From NCBI RefSeq assembly GCF_008329585.1, contig NZ_NPKP01000003.1, positions 665,988 to 729,987 of the forward strand: a stretch of 64,000 nt of DNA. The letters are read 5' to 3'. The first letter of the stretch is position 1; the number at the start of each line of letters is the position of its first letter. Positions 30,776 to 39,975 of the stretch are shown piece after piece. Both the position numbers and the translations under genes were made by a program. This DNA is from Mycolicibacterium sp. P9-22 (GTDB lineage: Bacteria; Actinomycetota; Actinomycetes; Mycobacteriales; Mycobacteriaceae). Below the pieces are notes generated by a model. The model saw nothing but the letters and a program-made list of their open reading frames with translations, was not told the DNA's origin and made no database searches.

Positions 30776-31774
30776 GTGTCCGGAGTGACCGCTGTCCGTG
30801 CCGACGAACTGGCCGCCCTGGAGTTCTTCGCCGGTTGCCCCGCGCCGACGCTGCGGCCTCTGGCCGCGCAGCTGGAACCGCTGGTCGCAGCCCCCGGGCA
30901 GGTGCTGATGCGCCAGGGCGAGACGGCCCCGACCTTCCTGCTCATCGGTTCCGGGCACGCCGAGGTCACCCATGTCGGCAAGGACGGTGCGGTGACGGTG
31001 TCGCAGCTGGACCCCGGCGTCGTCGTCGGCGAGATCGCGCTGCTGCGCGACAAGCCGCGCAACGCCACCGTGGTGGCCACCACCGAGCTGAGCGGCTGGA
31101 TCGGCAACCGGGCGGCCTTCGCTCAGCTGCTGGAGCTGCCGGAGGCGATGAACAGATTGGTGCGGACCGCCCGGCAGCGCCTGGCGGCCCACATCATCCC
31201 GATCGAGATCGCCCTGCGCGACCACCTGGTGCTGCATCTGCGTCCGGTGTTGCCCGGTGACAACGTACGCACCACCGGTGGCCCGATCGAGTTCTCCTCC
31301 GAGACGCTCTACCGCCGGTTCCAGAGCACCCGGGTGCCCACCCCGGCGCTGATGGCCTATCTGTTCGAGGTCGACTATGTCGACCACTTCGTCTGGGTGA
31401 TGACGGCCGGGCCGGACGGGCCGGTGGTGGCCGACGCCCGATTCGTGCGCGAGGGGCACGGCGTCAGCACCGCAGAGGTGGCGTTCATCGTGGCCGACGT
31501 TTACCAGGGCCACGGCATCGGCACGTTCCTGATGGAGGCACTCGCGGTGGCCGCCCACGTCGGCGGCGTCACCCGGTTCTCGGCGCGGGTGCTGTCGGAC
31601 AACTACGCCATGCGGGCGATCATGGACCGTGCCGGAGCGCACTGGGTGCGCGATGATCTGAACGTGGTCATCACCGAGGTGGACGTGCCGGCGGCCAGAT
31701 CGCTTTCCTTGCAGCCCGAGATGTACGAGGAGATCGCCGAAATGGCGCGACGCACCATGCGGTCGGTGGGCTGA
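30776..31774 (+). CDS. cAMP-regulated protein lysine acetyltransferase (Rv0998/Pat-like)
   Basis: 332 aa. An N-terminal cyclic-nucleotide-binding domain (about 1-140) holds VVVGEIALLRDKPRNATVVATT, with the phosphate-binding GE and R residues. A GNAT domain (about 160-310) has VADVYQGHGIGTFLMEAL, the acetyl-CoA loop. Mycobacterial homologues use cAMP to relieve autoinhibition and acetylate acyl-CoA synthetases and other enzymes. The stop overlaps the next start by one base (TGATG). Confidence 0.93.
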   Translation: MSGVTAVRADELAALEFFAGCPAPTLRPLAAQLEPLVAAPGQVLMRQGETAPTFLLIGSGHAEVTHVGKDGAVTVSQLDPGVVVGEIALLRDKPRNATVVATTELSGWIGNRAAFAQLLELPEAMNRLVRTARQRLAAHIIPIEIALRDHLVLHLRPVLPGDNVRTTGGPIEFSSETLYRRFQSTRVPTPALMAYLFEVDYVDHFVWVMTAGPDGPVVADARFVREGHGVSTAEVAFIVADVYQGHGIGTFLMEALAVAAHVGGVTRFSARVLSDNYAMRAIMDRAGAHWVRDDLNVVITEVDVPAARSLSLQPEMYEEIAEMARRTMRSVG

Positions 31775-32625
31775 TGGCCGCCCGGCCACCGATGGCCGCC
31801 CGTGGCCGCAGGCCACCATTGAACAAGGACACCCGGCTGTGCATCTCGCTGGCCGCGCGCCCCAGCAATATCGGCACCCGGTTTCACAACTATCTGTACG
31901 ACGAGCTCGGCCTGGACTTCATCTACAAGGCCTTCACCACAACGGATATCACCGCGGCCATCGGCGGGGTGCGGGCACTGGGCATCCGCGGCTGCTCGGT
32001 GTCGATGCCGTTCAAATCCGATGTGATGGCCCTCGTCGACGAGATCGAGCCGTCCGCGCAGGCCATCGAGTCTGTCAACACGATCGTCAACGACGACGGC
32101 CACCTGCGAGCCTGCAATACCGATTACCTTGCCGTGCAGGGCCTCATCGGCCGGCACGCGCTGGACCCGGATGACGAGGTCATCATCCGCGGCAGCGGCG
32201 GCATGGCAAACGCGGTGGCGGCCGCCTTCGTCGGGGCCGGTTTCGGCGGCGGCGTGATCGTCGCGCGCAACGCACAGGCCGGACGCGCACTGGCCGACCG
32301 GGTGGGATACCGGTACGCACCCGAGGTCGGTTCGCTGCGGGCGCCGATCCTGGTGAACGTCACCCCGATCGGGATGGCCGGGGCCGCGGAGGAAACCCAA
32401 CAGGCCTTCGACGACGACGTGATCGCCGCCGCCGGCGCCGTTTTCGATGTGGTGGCGCTACCGTCGGAGACCCCGCTGATCACCGCCGCACGCGCGGCGG
32501 GGACCACGGTGATCACCGGCGCGGAGGTCATCGCCCTGCAAGCGGCCGAACAGTTCGAGCGTTACACCGGTGTCCGGCCGACCGAGCAGCAGATAGCCGC
32601 CGCGTCGGCGATTTCCCGCGCCTAG
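31774..32625 (+). CDS. shikimate 5-dehydrogenase-like protein
   Basis: 283 aa. AroE-type fold: the substrate domain has SMPFKSDVM and ESVNTIVND..G, and NTDYLAVQGL precedes a Rossmann GSGGMANAVAAAF. The Lys of MPFK and Asp of NTD match the shikimate-dehydrogenase catalytic pair. Relatives of this type (YdiB/quinate-like) may not be the main AroE. It is tightly coupled to the acetyltransferase and convergent with a lipoprotein gene. Confidence 0.85.
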   Translation: MAARPPMAARGRRPPLNKDTRLCISLAARPSNIGTRFHNYLYDELGLDFIYKAFTTTDITAAIGGVRALGIRGCSVSMPFKSDVMALVDEIEPSAQAIESVNTIVNDDGHLRACNTDYLAVQGLIGRHALDPDDEVIIRGSGGMANAVAAAFVGAGFGGGVIVARNAQAGRALADRVGYRYAPEVGSLRAPILVNVTPIGMAGAAEETQQAFDDDVIAAAGAVFDVVALPSETPLITAARAAGTTVITGAEVIALQAAEQFERYTGVRPTEQQIAAASAISRA

Positions 32626-33338
32626 GGAGTGATGGTCGTTTCGTCGTCGATGGCCGACGTGGCATCCATCAGCGGGCCCATCTGCTCCTCGGTGCCCTCG
32701 GCATTGATCTGCAGCACGAACACCCCGTCATCGGCCGGGATGACCGTCGTCTTCTGGGCGACCAGCAGGTTCTTGCCGTCCTTGACGTAGGTGCCGCCGA
32801 CCTGGACGGCGTCGAACCCGCCGAGCTTGCCGGGTTGGCCCTCGGTGGGACCGTCGAACTGGGGTAGGTTCCTGAGCTCGCCGGGGGCGAACTCCAGGAT
32901 CTTGGCGCTGTCCACATTGCCGGTCAGCTTCGACATGATCGCGGTGATGGTCGGCGGCGGTGGCGGCATCGACGGGTCGGTGAACACGATCTGGCTGTAG
33001 GCCCACTCCGGCGTGCCCGGTCCGGCGTCGATCCACCCGGCCGGCGCGGGCAGGTTCACCGTCGGTGCGCCTTCATCGCCGCGCTTCACCTGGGCCTCGG
33101 TGATGCCGTTGTCCTTGATGTACTCGACGATCGTGTAGTTCTCTCCGGCAGGCTCGGCGGGAGCGCTGGATGCCGCGGCGCTGGTGCTGGTTTCGGCGGC
33201 CGCCGAAGAGGTGGCGCTGGTGCTCTCCTCGGCGCTGCTGGTGGGTTCGGTCTTGCTGTCCGACCCACAGCCGGCCAGGGCCAGGCTGAGCACTGCGGCC
33301 GCCGCGGCCACACCGCGGACGGTCGTCTGCTTGTTCAT
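32622..33338 (-). CDS. LpqN/LpqT-family lipoprotein
   Basis: 238 aa. Lipoprotein signal with lipobox LALAGC (Cys about 23), then a Ser/Ala/Thr-rich linker of about 40 residues and a C-terminal LpqN-like domain (YTIVEYIKDNG, PAGWIDAGPGTPEWAYSQIVF, GKNLLVAQKTTVIPA). ATG 33338 has GGAG upstream. It is exported to the cell envelope; its role is unknown. Divergent from the two DUF5642 genes. Confidence 0.88.
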   Translation of the reverse strand: MNKQTTVRGVAAAAAVLSLALAGCGSDSKTEPTSSAEESTSATSSAAAETSTSAAASSAPAEPAGENYTIVEYIKDNGITEAQVKRGDEGAPTVNLPAPAGWIDAGPGTPEWAYSQIVFTDPSMPPPPPTITAIMSKLTGNVDSAKILEFAPGELRNLPQFDGPTEGQPGKLGGFDAVQVGGTYVKDGKNLLVAQKTTVIPADDGVFVLQINAEGTEEQMGPLMDATSAIDDETTITP

Positions 33339-33438
33339 TGCATCTCCTGTCGTGGGCACCCGAAGGCGATCTCTGCGGGACGTTACCTGCCGCGGCGACG
33401 TCCCGCGGTCGTGCGCGCCGATGTGGTACCACAGCTTC

Positions 33439-34098
33439 ATGCGTGGCTACGCGATCTGTCTGGGCGCTGTGCTCGTCGTGGCCGGATGCGCTACGCCACA
33501 GCCGGCCACGCCCACCTCATCGTCGGCCATCGAGAGCTCCGCGGTGGTGAATCCGGCCGCGGTCGCGCGGGTGCGCAGCGAGCTGCCGACCGGCTATGAA
33601 GTCGGCGATCTCGCGGAACATGCTGCGCCGGCGTCATTCTGGGGGCTCAAACCACACTGGATCGCGGAGCCCACGCAGTGCGGCGCGCTGGCCGATCCGG
33701 GTGCCGGCGCCCCGGTGCGGGGCTGGTCGGCGTCGGGGCCGGGCGGGATCATCTACGCCCTCGTCGCCGGCCCGGGAGTGCGGTCACCGGCACCCGAGGG
33801 CTGCACGGCGTGGACGCTGACGGGTGGGCGCACGACCGCCGCCGTGAATGCCGTCGAACCACCCGCCATCGCCGACACGCCGACGGTCGCCATGAGCACG
33901 GTGGCCACCACCGTCGTCGAAGGCGGCACCGAGACGCGATCCCATGCCGACACCGTCAACGCCTACCTGGACTCGGGTTACGTGGCCTCCGTGACGGTGG
34001 TGACCGATCCGGGCTCGGCCCTGCCCGCGCTCGAACCCGACGTCGCCGCACGGTTGCTGGCGCAGACGGTCACCGCCGTCCGCGACGCCGGCCGGTAG
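33439..34098 (+). CDS. putative lipoprotein, DUF5642-like, copy A
   Basis: 219 aa. Signal peptide and lipobox VLVVAGC near residue 17, then a mature domain with the pattern LPTGYEVGDL, ALADPGAG, and a C-terminal VNAYLDSGYVASVTVV. It is related in length and layout to the next gene. Envelope-associated; function unknown. Confidence 0.75.
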   Translation: MRGYAICLGAVLVVAGCATPQPATPTSSSAIESSAVVNPAAVARVRSELPTGYEVGDLAEHAAPASFWGLKPHWIAEPTQCGALADPGAGAPVRGWSASGPGGIIYALVAGPGVRSPAPEGCTAWTLTGGRTTAAVNAVEPPAIADTPTVAMSTVATTVVEGGTETRSHADTVNAYLDSGYVASVTVVTDPGSALPALEPDVAARLLAQTVTAVRDAGR

Positions 34099-34108
34099 AT
34101 TGGCGGCG

Positions 34109-34765
34109 ATGTTCTCGCCACGGGTGCTCGCCCTCACCGCCTGCGCGGCCGCGCTCACCGCGTGCACGGCGGGCGAACCCGAGCAAGGTGCCGGTATCGA
34201 AAGAGTCTTCGACGTGAAGCCGACCTTCGATTCGGCGTACCAGGTGACCACGACCGGACCCACCGGGATCGACCCCAAGCTCCTCGCGCCCGCGGCGGTA
34301 CCGCCCGGTGTCCGTGTCGAGCCGGAGGCGTGCACGAAATTTGCGGCGGGCCTTGGCATTCCGGAGGGCGCGCAGGGCAACATGGCCGCGACCACGGCCG
34401 AGGGCAAGGGCAACCGCTTCATCGCCATCGCCGTCGAGACATCGGAGCCGGTCCCGTTCAATGAGCCGGGCCCGGATTGTCAGAAGGTCGGCTACGGCGG
34501 GCCGGGCGTGCGTGGCCTGGTCGAGGTCGTCGAATCCCCGAAGATCGAGGGTGCGCGGGTGGTGGGCACCCACCGCGTGGTGCAGACGGTGGTGGACGGG
34601 AAGCCGCACAGCGGCGAGTTGTTCAACTACGTCGCGAGTTTCGATTTGTACCTGGTGATCGTCACCGCCAACCCGCTGGTGGTGCCGAACACCCCGGTGG
34701 CCCCGGTGGACACCCAGAAGGCCAGGGAGTTGCTGACCGCCGCGGTCGCCGCGGTGCGCGGCTAA
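34109..34765 (+). CDS. putative lipoprotein, DUF5642-like, copy B
   Basis: 218 aa from ATG 34109. Lipobox-like ALTAC near residue 20, then FDVKPTFDSAYQVTT, ECxFA-like EACTKFAAGLG and a conserved C-terminal YVASFDLYLVIVTANP. A paralogue of the upstream gene, 10 bp away. Convergent with alkB, overlapping it by 4 bp. Confidence 0.75.
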   Translation: MFSPRVLALTACAAALTACTAGEPEQGAGIERVFDVKPTFDSAYQVTTTGPTGIDPKLLAPAAVPPGVRVEPEACTKFAAGLGIPEGAQGNMAATTAEGKGNRFIAIAVETSEPVPFNEPGPDCQKVGYGGPGVRGLVEVVESPKIEGARVVGTHRVVQTVVDGKPHSGELFNYVASFDLYLVIVTANPLVVPNTPVAPVDTQKARELLTAAVAAVRG

Positions 34766-35370
34766 CGGACGTCGCGGGCCCGGAACTGGATGCTGATCCG
34801 AGGGCCCGTCGGCCGCGCCGTCTTGGGGACCGCGTGCTCCCAGGTCCGCTGGCAGGATCCGCCCATCACCAACAGATCCCCGTGGCCCTGCGGCAGCCGC
34901 AGCGAGCGGCCCCCGGTGCGCGGTCGCATCGCAAAAGTCCTGCGCGCGCCCAGGCTCACGATCGCCACCATGGTGTCCTCGGTGCTGCTGCGCCCCACCG
35001 TGTCACCGTGCCACGCCACGCTGTCGGTGCCGTCGCGGTACAGGCACAGTCCGGCACTGGTGAACGGTTCGCCCAGTTCGCCCGCGTAGATGTCGTTGAG
35101 CCGTCGGCGCAGCCGGGCGATCGCCGGGTGCGGGGCGGGGCCGTCGGTCAGGTCGTGGAAGCTGACCAGGCGGGGTACGTCGAGCACCCGCTCGTACATC
35201 TGCCGGCGCTCGGCCCGCCACGGAATGGCTTCCAGTAGCTCGTCGAACAGGGTGCCGTCGGCGTCCAGCCAGCCGTTCAGCCAGCCGGCGCGCACGTCGA
35301 TCCAGGCGCCGGCGCCCAGGTTGCGACGTTCATCGTGGTCGAAGAGCGACCCTTGGACGGCCAGAGACAC
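34762..35370 (-). CDS. alkB: AlkB-like 2OG-Fe(II) dioxygenase, alkylation repair
   Basis: 202 aa from GTG 35370. Iron ligands and 2OG Arg are visible: SVAWHGDTVGR (HxD), a C-terminal His in TWEHAVPKT, and the R in RISIQFRAR. LCLYRDGTDSVAWHGD is the usual AlkB substrate/iron loop. It oxidatively removes alkyl groups from DNA or RNA bases. Position matches Rv1000c between the accessory part and pmt. Confidence 0.9.
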   Translation of the reverse strand: MSLAVQGSLFDHDERRNLGAGAWIDVRAGWLNGWLDADGTLFDELLEAIPWRAERRQMYERVLDVPRLVSFHDLTDGPAPHPAIARLRRRLNDIYAGELGEPFTSAGLCLYRDGTDSVAWHGDTVGRSSTEDTMVAIVSLGARRTFAMRPRTGGRSLRLPQGHGDLLVMGGSCQRTWEHAVPKTARPTGPRISIQFRARDVR

Positions 35371-35400
35371 GACTCGAGCGTATCGCACAGGCGTTCGAAA

Positions 35401-35832
35401 TCACAGGTTGACGGCGCCCGGTCCGTGGTCGGCGAGTACGTCCTCGGGGTTGACCAGCTGGCACGCCTTCAGGCTCATGCAACCGCAGCCGATGCACCCG
35501 GTCAGGTTGTCGCGCAGCCGCTCCAGATGCACGATCCGGTCCTCGAGGTCCTGGCGCCAGCCGGCCGACAGGCGGGCCCAGTCCTTGCTCGTGGGAACGC
35601 GGTCGTCGGGCAGGGTGGCCAGCGCGTCGCGGATGCGGGCCAGCGGAATGCCCAGGCGCTGGGACATCCGGATGAATGCGACCCGGCGCAGCGTCTCGCG
35701 GGGGTAGCGGCGCTGGTTGCCCGAGGTGCGCCGGCAGCTGATCAGGCCCTCGCGCTCGTAGAAGTGCAGCGCCGACACCGCCACTCCACTGCGGTGTGAC
35801 ATCTCACCGGGCGTCAACTCGTGGGTTTCCAC
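35401..35832 (-). CDS. soxR: SoxR-like redox-sensing MerR regulator
   Basis: 143 aa. MerR HTH (MSHRSGVAVSALHFYEREGLI), a dimerisation helix, and the C-terminal CIGCGCMSLKAC cluster whose four Cys bind [2Fe-2S] in SoxR proteins. It senses redox-active compounds or superoxide and activates target genes. GTG 35832 is the shortest start retaining the full HTH. No obvious soxS-type target is adjacent, as is usual outside enterobacteria. Confidence 0.93.
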   Translation of the reverse strand: METHELTPGEMSHRSGVAVSALHFYEREGLISCRRTSGNQRRYPRETLRRVAFIRMSQRLGIPLARIRDALATLPDDRVPTSKDWARLSAGWRQDLEDRIVHLERLRDNLTGCIGCGCMSLKACQLVNPEDVLADHGPGAVNL

Positions 35833-35875
35833 ACCTGAACCATAGTTGAGATCGGCGCGGGCGATGCGCAACGGC

Positions 35876-37417
35876 CTACCGCCAGGACGGCAACCAGATC
35901 TGCATATGCCAGGTGCTCTGCGATATCGGCAGGCCGGTCAGAATCGGGTACAGCCAGGCGAAGTTGGTGATCACCAGCGCCACATAACAGCTCACGGCGA
36001 TCAGACCAAGCGTTCGGCGTTCGGCGTTCTGCCGGGGCTGATACAGGATGTCGCCGAGGATCAGCGCTATCAGCATCACCAGGAACGGCGCCATCGTCGT
36101 CGCGTAGAAGAAGTACATCTGCCGGTCGATGTCGAGGAACCACGGCAGGAAGCCTGCCGAATATCCCACCAGCACTGCGGCATAACGCCAGTCGCGGCGC
36201 ACGAAGGTCCGCCACGACGCGTACAGCAGCACCGGCACCGCGATGAACCACATGGTCGGGGTGCCGACCAGCATGACCGCCTTGACGCAGGATTCCGCGC
36301 CGCACCCCGGCACGTTCTGCTGATCGATGGCGTAGAGCACCGGTCGCAGCGACATCGGCCACGTCCACGGCTTGGACTCCCACGGATGGTGATTGCCCGC
36401 CGCGTTGGTGAGCCCGGAATGGAATTTGTACACCGAGGCCGTGTAGTACCAGAGCGATCGGATGGCGTCGGGCAGCAGTCCGCCCTCGCCGATGGTGCGG
36501 CCCACCTCGTGCCGATACACCCCGGTCTCGGAGGCGAACCAGCGCGCGTAGGACGCCAGGTACATCAGCAGCGGGATCGCACCCAGCGCGTACACCGCGG
36601 GCACGGTGTCGCGGCGCAGCGTGCCCAGCCACGGCCGGGGCGCCCGGTACTGGCGCCGCGCTGCGATATCGAAGGCCAGCGTCATCAGCCCGAAGAACGC
36701 GATGAAGTACAGCCCCGACCATTTGGTGGCGCATGCCAGGCCCAACAGCACGCCGGCGCCGAACCGCCACCAGCGCACCCCCAGTCGCGGGCCCCACGGC
36801 GTATCGCCGATCCGGCCCTCCAGCAGGGCGACATGCATGCGCATCCGTACCTGGTCGCGGTCCACGATCAGCGCGCCGAAGGCCGCCACCACGAACACCA
36901 CCAGATACACGTCGAGCAGCGCGGTGCGTGCCGAGACGAAGCTGACGCCGTCGGCGATGATCAGCAGACCGGCGAGCGCCCCGACCAACGTCGAACGACT
37001 GATCCGCCGCACGATCCGGGCCACCAGGATCACGATGATGACGCCGCACACGGCCCCGGAGAACCGCCAGCCCAGCCCGTTGTAGCCGAAGATCCACTCG
37101 CCGACGGCCATCAGCGCCTTGGACAGCGGCGGATGCACCACGAGCCCGTAGCCGGGGTTGTCCTCGAGGCCGCCGTTGCCCAGCATCTGCCAAGCCTGCG
37201 GCGCGTAGTGCTTCTCGTCGAAGATCGGGGTACCCGCGTCGGTCGGCGATCCGAGGTTCAGGAACCGGGTCAGCGCGGCCAGCGCCCCGATGATGGCCGT
37301 CATCACCCAACCCTGCAGCCGGTCGACGGGCCCGAAGTCCGGCACCGGCACCAGCGGGCCCGGGCTGATCACGGGTGCGGCGCGCTCCGGAAGCACGGTG
37401 TCGGGAGCGGTCATCAC
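35876..37417 (-). CDS. pmt: protein O-mannosyltransferase
   Basis: 513 aa GT39-type integral membrane enzyme. The first luminal loop has the catalytic acidic FDEKHYAP (DE pair), followed by GLVVHPPLSKALM; many TM segments span the remainder. It mannosylates exported proteins from polyprenyl-phosphate-mannose (M. tuberculosis Rv1002c). It is divergent from rsmI, with 21 bp between starts. Confidence 0.95.
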   Translation of the reverse strand: MMTAPDTVLPERAAPVISPGPLVPVPDFGPVDRLQGWVMTAIIGALAALTRFLNLGSPTDAGTPIFDEKHYAPQAWQMLGNGGLEDNPGYGLVVHPPLSKALMAVGEWIFGYNGLGWRFSGAVCGVIIVILVARIVRRISRSTLVGALAGLLIIADGVSFVSARTALLDVYLVVFVVAAFGALIVDRDQVRMRMHVALLEGRIGDTPWGPRLGVRWWRFGAGVLLGLACATKWSGLYFIAFFGLMTLAFDIAARRQYRAPRPWLGTLRRDTVPAVYALGAIPLLMYLASYARWFASETGVYRHEVGRTIGEGGLLPDAIRSLWYYTASVYKFHSGLTNAAGNHHPWESKPWTWPMSLRPVLYAIDQQNVPGCGAESCVKAVMLVGTPTMWFIAVPVLLYASWRTFVRRDWRYAAVLVGYSAGFLPWFLDIDRQMYFFYATTMAPFLVMLIALILGDILYQPRQNAERRTLGLIAVSCYVALVITNFAWLYPILTGLPISQSTWHMQIWLPSWR

Positions 37418-37438
37418 CGACGATCGTAGGCTTTGAGG

Positions 37439-38275
37439 GTGGAAGACGGCCGACTGCTCCTGGGTGCCACCCCGCTGGGTCAGCCCGGGGACGCCTCGGC
37501 GCGTCTCGTCGAGGCACTGACGTCCGCCGACGTGATCGCCGCCGAGGACACCCGGCGGGCCCGCACGCTGGCCGCCGCGCTGGGTGTGACGCCGGCCGGC
37601 CGGATCGTGAGCCTGTTCGACCAGAACGAGGCCACTCGGGTGCCGATGCTGCTCGCGGAGATCACCGCGGGCGCCACCGTGCTGCTGATCAGCGACGCGG
37701 GTATGCCGTTGATCAACGATCCGGGCTACCGGTTGGTGACCGCCTGCGTGGCGGCGGGCCTGACGGTGAGCTGTCTGCCGGGCCCGTCGGCGGTGACGAC
37801 GGCACTGGCGGTGTCCGGACTGGCCGCCGACCGGTTCTGCTTCGAGGGGTTCGCGCCGCGCAAACAGGTGGCGCGGCGCAGCTGGCTGGGTGAGCTCGCC
37901 GGCGAGCGGCGCACCTGTGTGTTCTTCGAATCACCGCGCCGGTTGGCCGACACGCTGCGCGACGCCGTGGACACCCTCGGCCCGGACCGCCGGGCCGTGG
38001 TGTGCCGGGAGCTGACCAAGACGCACGAGGAGGTCAAACGCGGCACCCTCGGTGAGCTCGCGGACTGGGCCGCAAACGGCGTGCTCGGCGAGATCACCGT
38101 GGTGCTGGCCGGCGCTGTCCCGCAGACCGACCTGCAGACGCTGGTGGGCGAGGTGACCGAGCTACTCGCCGACGGCATGCGGGTCAAGGATGCGTGTGCT
38201 CAGGTGATTGCAGCGAATCCGGGAGCGCCATCGCGACGCGACCTTTACGATGCGGTTCTGCGGTCACGCGAATGA
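37439..38275 (+). CDS. rsmI: 16S rRNA (cytidine-1402-2'-O)-methyltransferase
   Basis: 278 aa. SAM-dependent tetrapyrrole-methylase fold: VIAAEDTRRARTLAAALG, LISDAGMPLINDPGYRLV, CLPGPSAVTTALAVSGL and FFESPRRLADTL are diagnostic. It methylates C1402 in the decoding centre. GTG 37439 is used rather than the TTG six bases earlier. Position matches Rv1003. Confidence 0.94.
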   Translation: MEDGRLLLGATPLGQPGDASARLVEALTSADVIAAEDTRRARTLAAALGVTPAGRIVSLFDQNEATRVPMLLAEITAGATVLLISDAGMPLINDPGYRLVTACVAAGLTVSCLPGPSAVTTALAVSGLAADRFCFEGFAPRKQVARRSWLGELAGERRTCVFFESPRRLADTLRDAVDTLGPDRRAVVCRELTKTHEEVKRGTLGELADWAANGVLGEITVVLAGAVPQTDLQTLVGEVTELLADGMRVKDACAQVIAANPGAPSRRDLYDAVLRSRE

Positions 38276-38289
38276 CTTGAGCCGGGGGG

Positions 38290-38742
38290 ATGATGAGTAC
38301 GACGGTGTTCGTGGTGGTGCTGGTCCTCGGAATTCTGATCGCGCTGGCGCTGATCTGGATTCCCATCCTGGCGTGGCTGCGCCGCCGCAGTGGCGCCGTC
38401 AGCGCGCAGCTGGCCGCCGAACTGGCAGGTGAGGGCGTGCTGCTGGGGCCGGAGAAGGGCTCCTACCGGGGCGCGACGGCGCCCGGCTACCCGACGGTCA
38501 AGAACGCCGGGCTGATAGCGCTGACCCGGCGGCGGCTGGTGTTCCGCACCCTGACCGGCAAGTCGATCGAGATCCCCGTCGATGCGATCACCGGCGTGCG
38601 TGACGCCAAGGTCTTCAAGGGTTCGGTGGTCGGCGGGCAGCAACACCTGATCGTCACCACCGCCGCCGGCGAGATCGGCTTCTACGTGTTCTCCGGGATC
38701 GGGACGTGGGCCGCGGCGCTCACCTCGCCGACGCCCGGCTGA
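38290..38742 (+). CDS. small membrane protein, PH-like domain
   Basis: 150 aa. One N-terminal TM helix (VFVVVLVLGILIALALIWIP) followed by a soluble domain of about 110 residues with TRRRLVFRTLTGKSIEIPVDAI, the beta-strand style of bacterial PH (bPH2-like) domains. Starts at ATG 38290 or 38293. It overlaps the convergent pabB 3' end by 61 bp. Role unknown. Confidence 0.75.
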   Translation: MMSTTVFVVVLVLGILIALALIWIPILAWLRRRSGAVSAQLAAELAGEGVLLGPEKGSYRGATAPGYPTVKNAGLIALTRRRLVFRTLTGKSIEIPVDAITGVRDAKVFKGSVVGGQQHLIVTTAAGEIGFYVFSGIGTWAAALTSPTPG

Positions 38743-39956
38743 CCCACGGTGGGTGCCGCCTTGTGCAGGCATTCCTCCCATTCGGCGGCCGGGTCGGAGT
38801 CCGCGGTGATCCCGCCGCCGACACCGAGCACCGCGGCGCCACGCGCATCGAACTCCACCGTGCGGATGGCCACGTTGAGCTCGGTGCCCGCACTCGGTGA
38901 GGCCAAACCGACAGTGCCGCAGTAGATTCCGCGTCGTTCGGCTTCCCACTCCAGTAGCAGTTCGCGGGCCCGGGCCTTCGGGGTGCCGGTCACCGATGCC
39001 GGCGGGAAGGTGGCTTCCAGCACGTCGGACATCGGCACATCGGCCGGGATCCGGGCCGCGACCGTCGACACCAGATGCCACACACCCGGCGCCGGGTGCA
39101 CCCGCAGCAGTTCGGGGACGGTCACCGATCCGGTGACCGCGAGCCGGCCCAGGTCGTTGCGCACCAGGTCGACGATCATGATGTTCTCGGCGACATCCTT
39201 GACCGACGCGCGCAGCAATGCAGGCGACTCATAAAGGGGCAGTGTGCCTTTGATGGGGCTGGAGATGACGGAATCGCCGCGCCGCCGCAGGAACAGCTCC
39301 GGGGACAGTGACGCCACCGCGCCCCAGCTGCCGGCGATATAGGCGGCCCGCGCCGGTGCGGTGCGCCCGACGGCGTCGACGAAGAAATCCAGTGGATCAC
39401 CGGTGAGCCGGCCGTGGAACTGGGTGCAGACGCAGGCCTGGTACACCTCACCGGCGGCAATCGCCTCCAGACAGGCCGCCACTGCGGTCAGGTGCGTATC
39501 GCGGTCGGGTGCGGCCCATTGCATCGAGTACGGCCGCGGCGGTGCCGCGGTGGCGCCGGACAACCAATCGGGAAGTGCTGCCCCGGAGAGGCTTTCGTGC
39601 CACCAGCAGCCGTCGGCATCCTGGCGTAGCACCGAATCGGACCAACCCCCTGCGGCTTCGGGGATGCGCGGCGCGCCGGGCCCGTCCGGGTAGGACAGAT
39701 ACCCGAACCAGCCGCCGCCGACGGCCGGCGAGGCCCCCGGGCCCGGGGCGGGCGAAGCGACGGGGGATTGTGCCTCGACCGCGAACACCTCGGTGGCCGG
39801 CGTCGCGTCCAGTGACGGTGCGATGACGGCCCGGGAGCCGAACCAGTCACCGATCAGCGCGGCCGGCGGCGCCAGGCCCCGTCGCGTCCCGGCGTCGGCC
39901 ACCCAGCGCAGCACGCCGGGCGCGTCGCCCAAGAGGCCGAGCCGGTCGATTCGCAC
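38682..39956 (-). CDS. pabB: aminodeoxychorismate synthase component I
   Basis: 424 aa. Chorismate-binding fold: GEVYQACVCTQFHGRL, SPELFLRRRGDSVISSPIKGTLP, VDLVRNDLGR, FPPASVTGTPKARA and YCGTVGLASPSAGTELNVAIRT. It makes ADC for p-aminobenzoate and folate. Long for a bare chorismate domain because it keeps an N-terminal half. Position matches Rv1005c. Confidence 0.92.
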   Translation of the reverse strand: MRIDRLGLLGDAPGVLRWVADAGTRRGLAPPAALIGDWFGSRAVIAPSLDATPATEVFAVEAQSPVASPAPGPGASPAVGGGWFGYLSYPDGPGAPRIPEAAGGWSDSVLRQDADGCWWHESLSGAALPDWLSGATAAPPRPYSMQWAAPDRDTHLTAVAACLEAIAAGEVYQACVCTQFHGRLTGDPLDFFVDAVGRTAPARAAYIAGSWGAVASLSPELFLRRRGDSVISSPIKGTLPLYESPALLRASVKDVAENIMIVDLVRNDLGRLAVTGSVTVPELLRVHPAPGVWHLVSTVAARIPADVPMSDVLEATFPPASVTGTPKARARELLLEWEAERRGIYCGTVGLASPSAGTELNVAIRTVEFDARGAAVLGVGGGITADSDPAAEWEECLHKAAPTVGQPGVGEVSAAAHVPIPENT

Positions 39957-39975
39957 CGACTCAGCCTGTCAGAAG

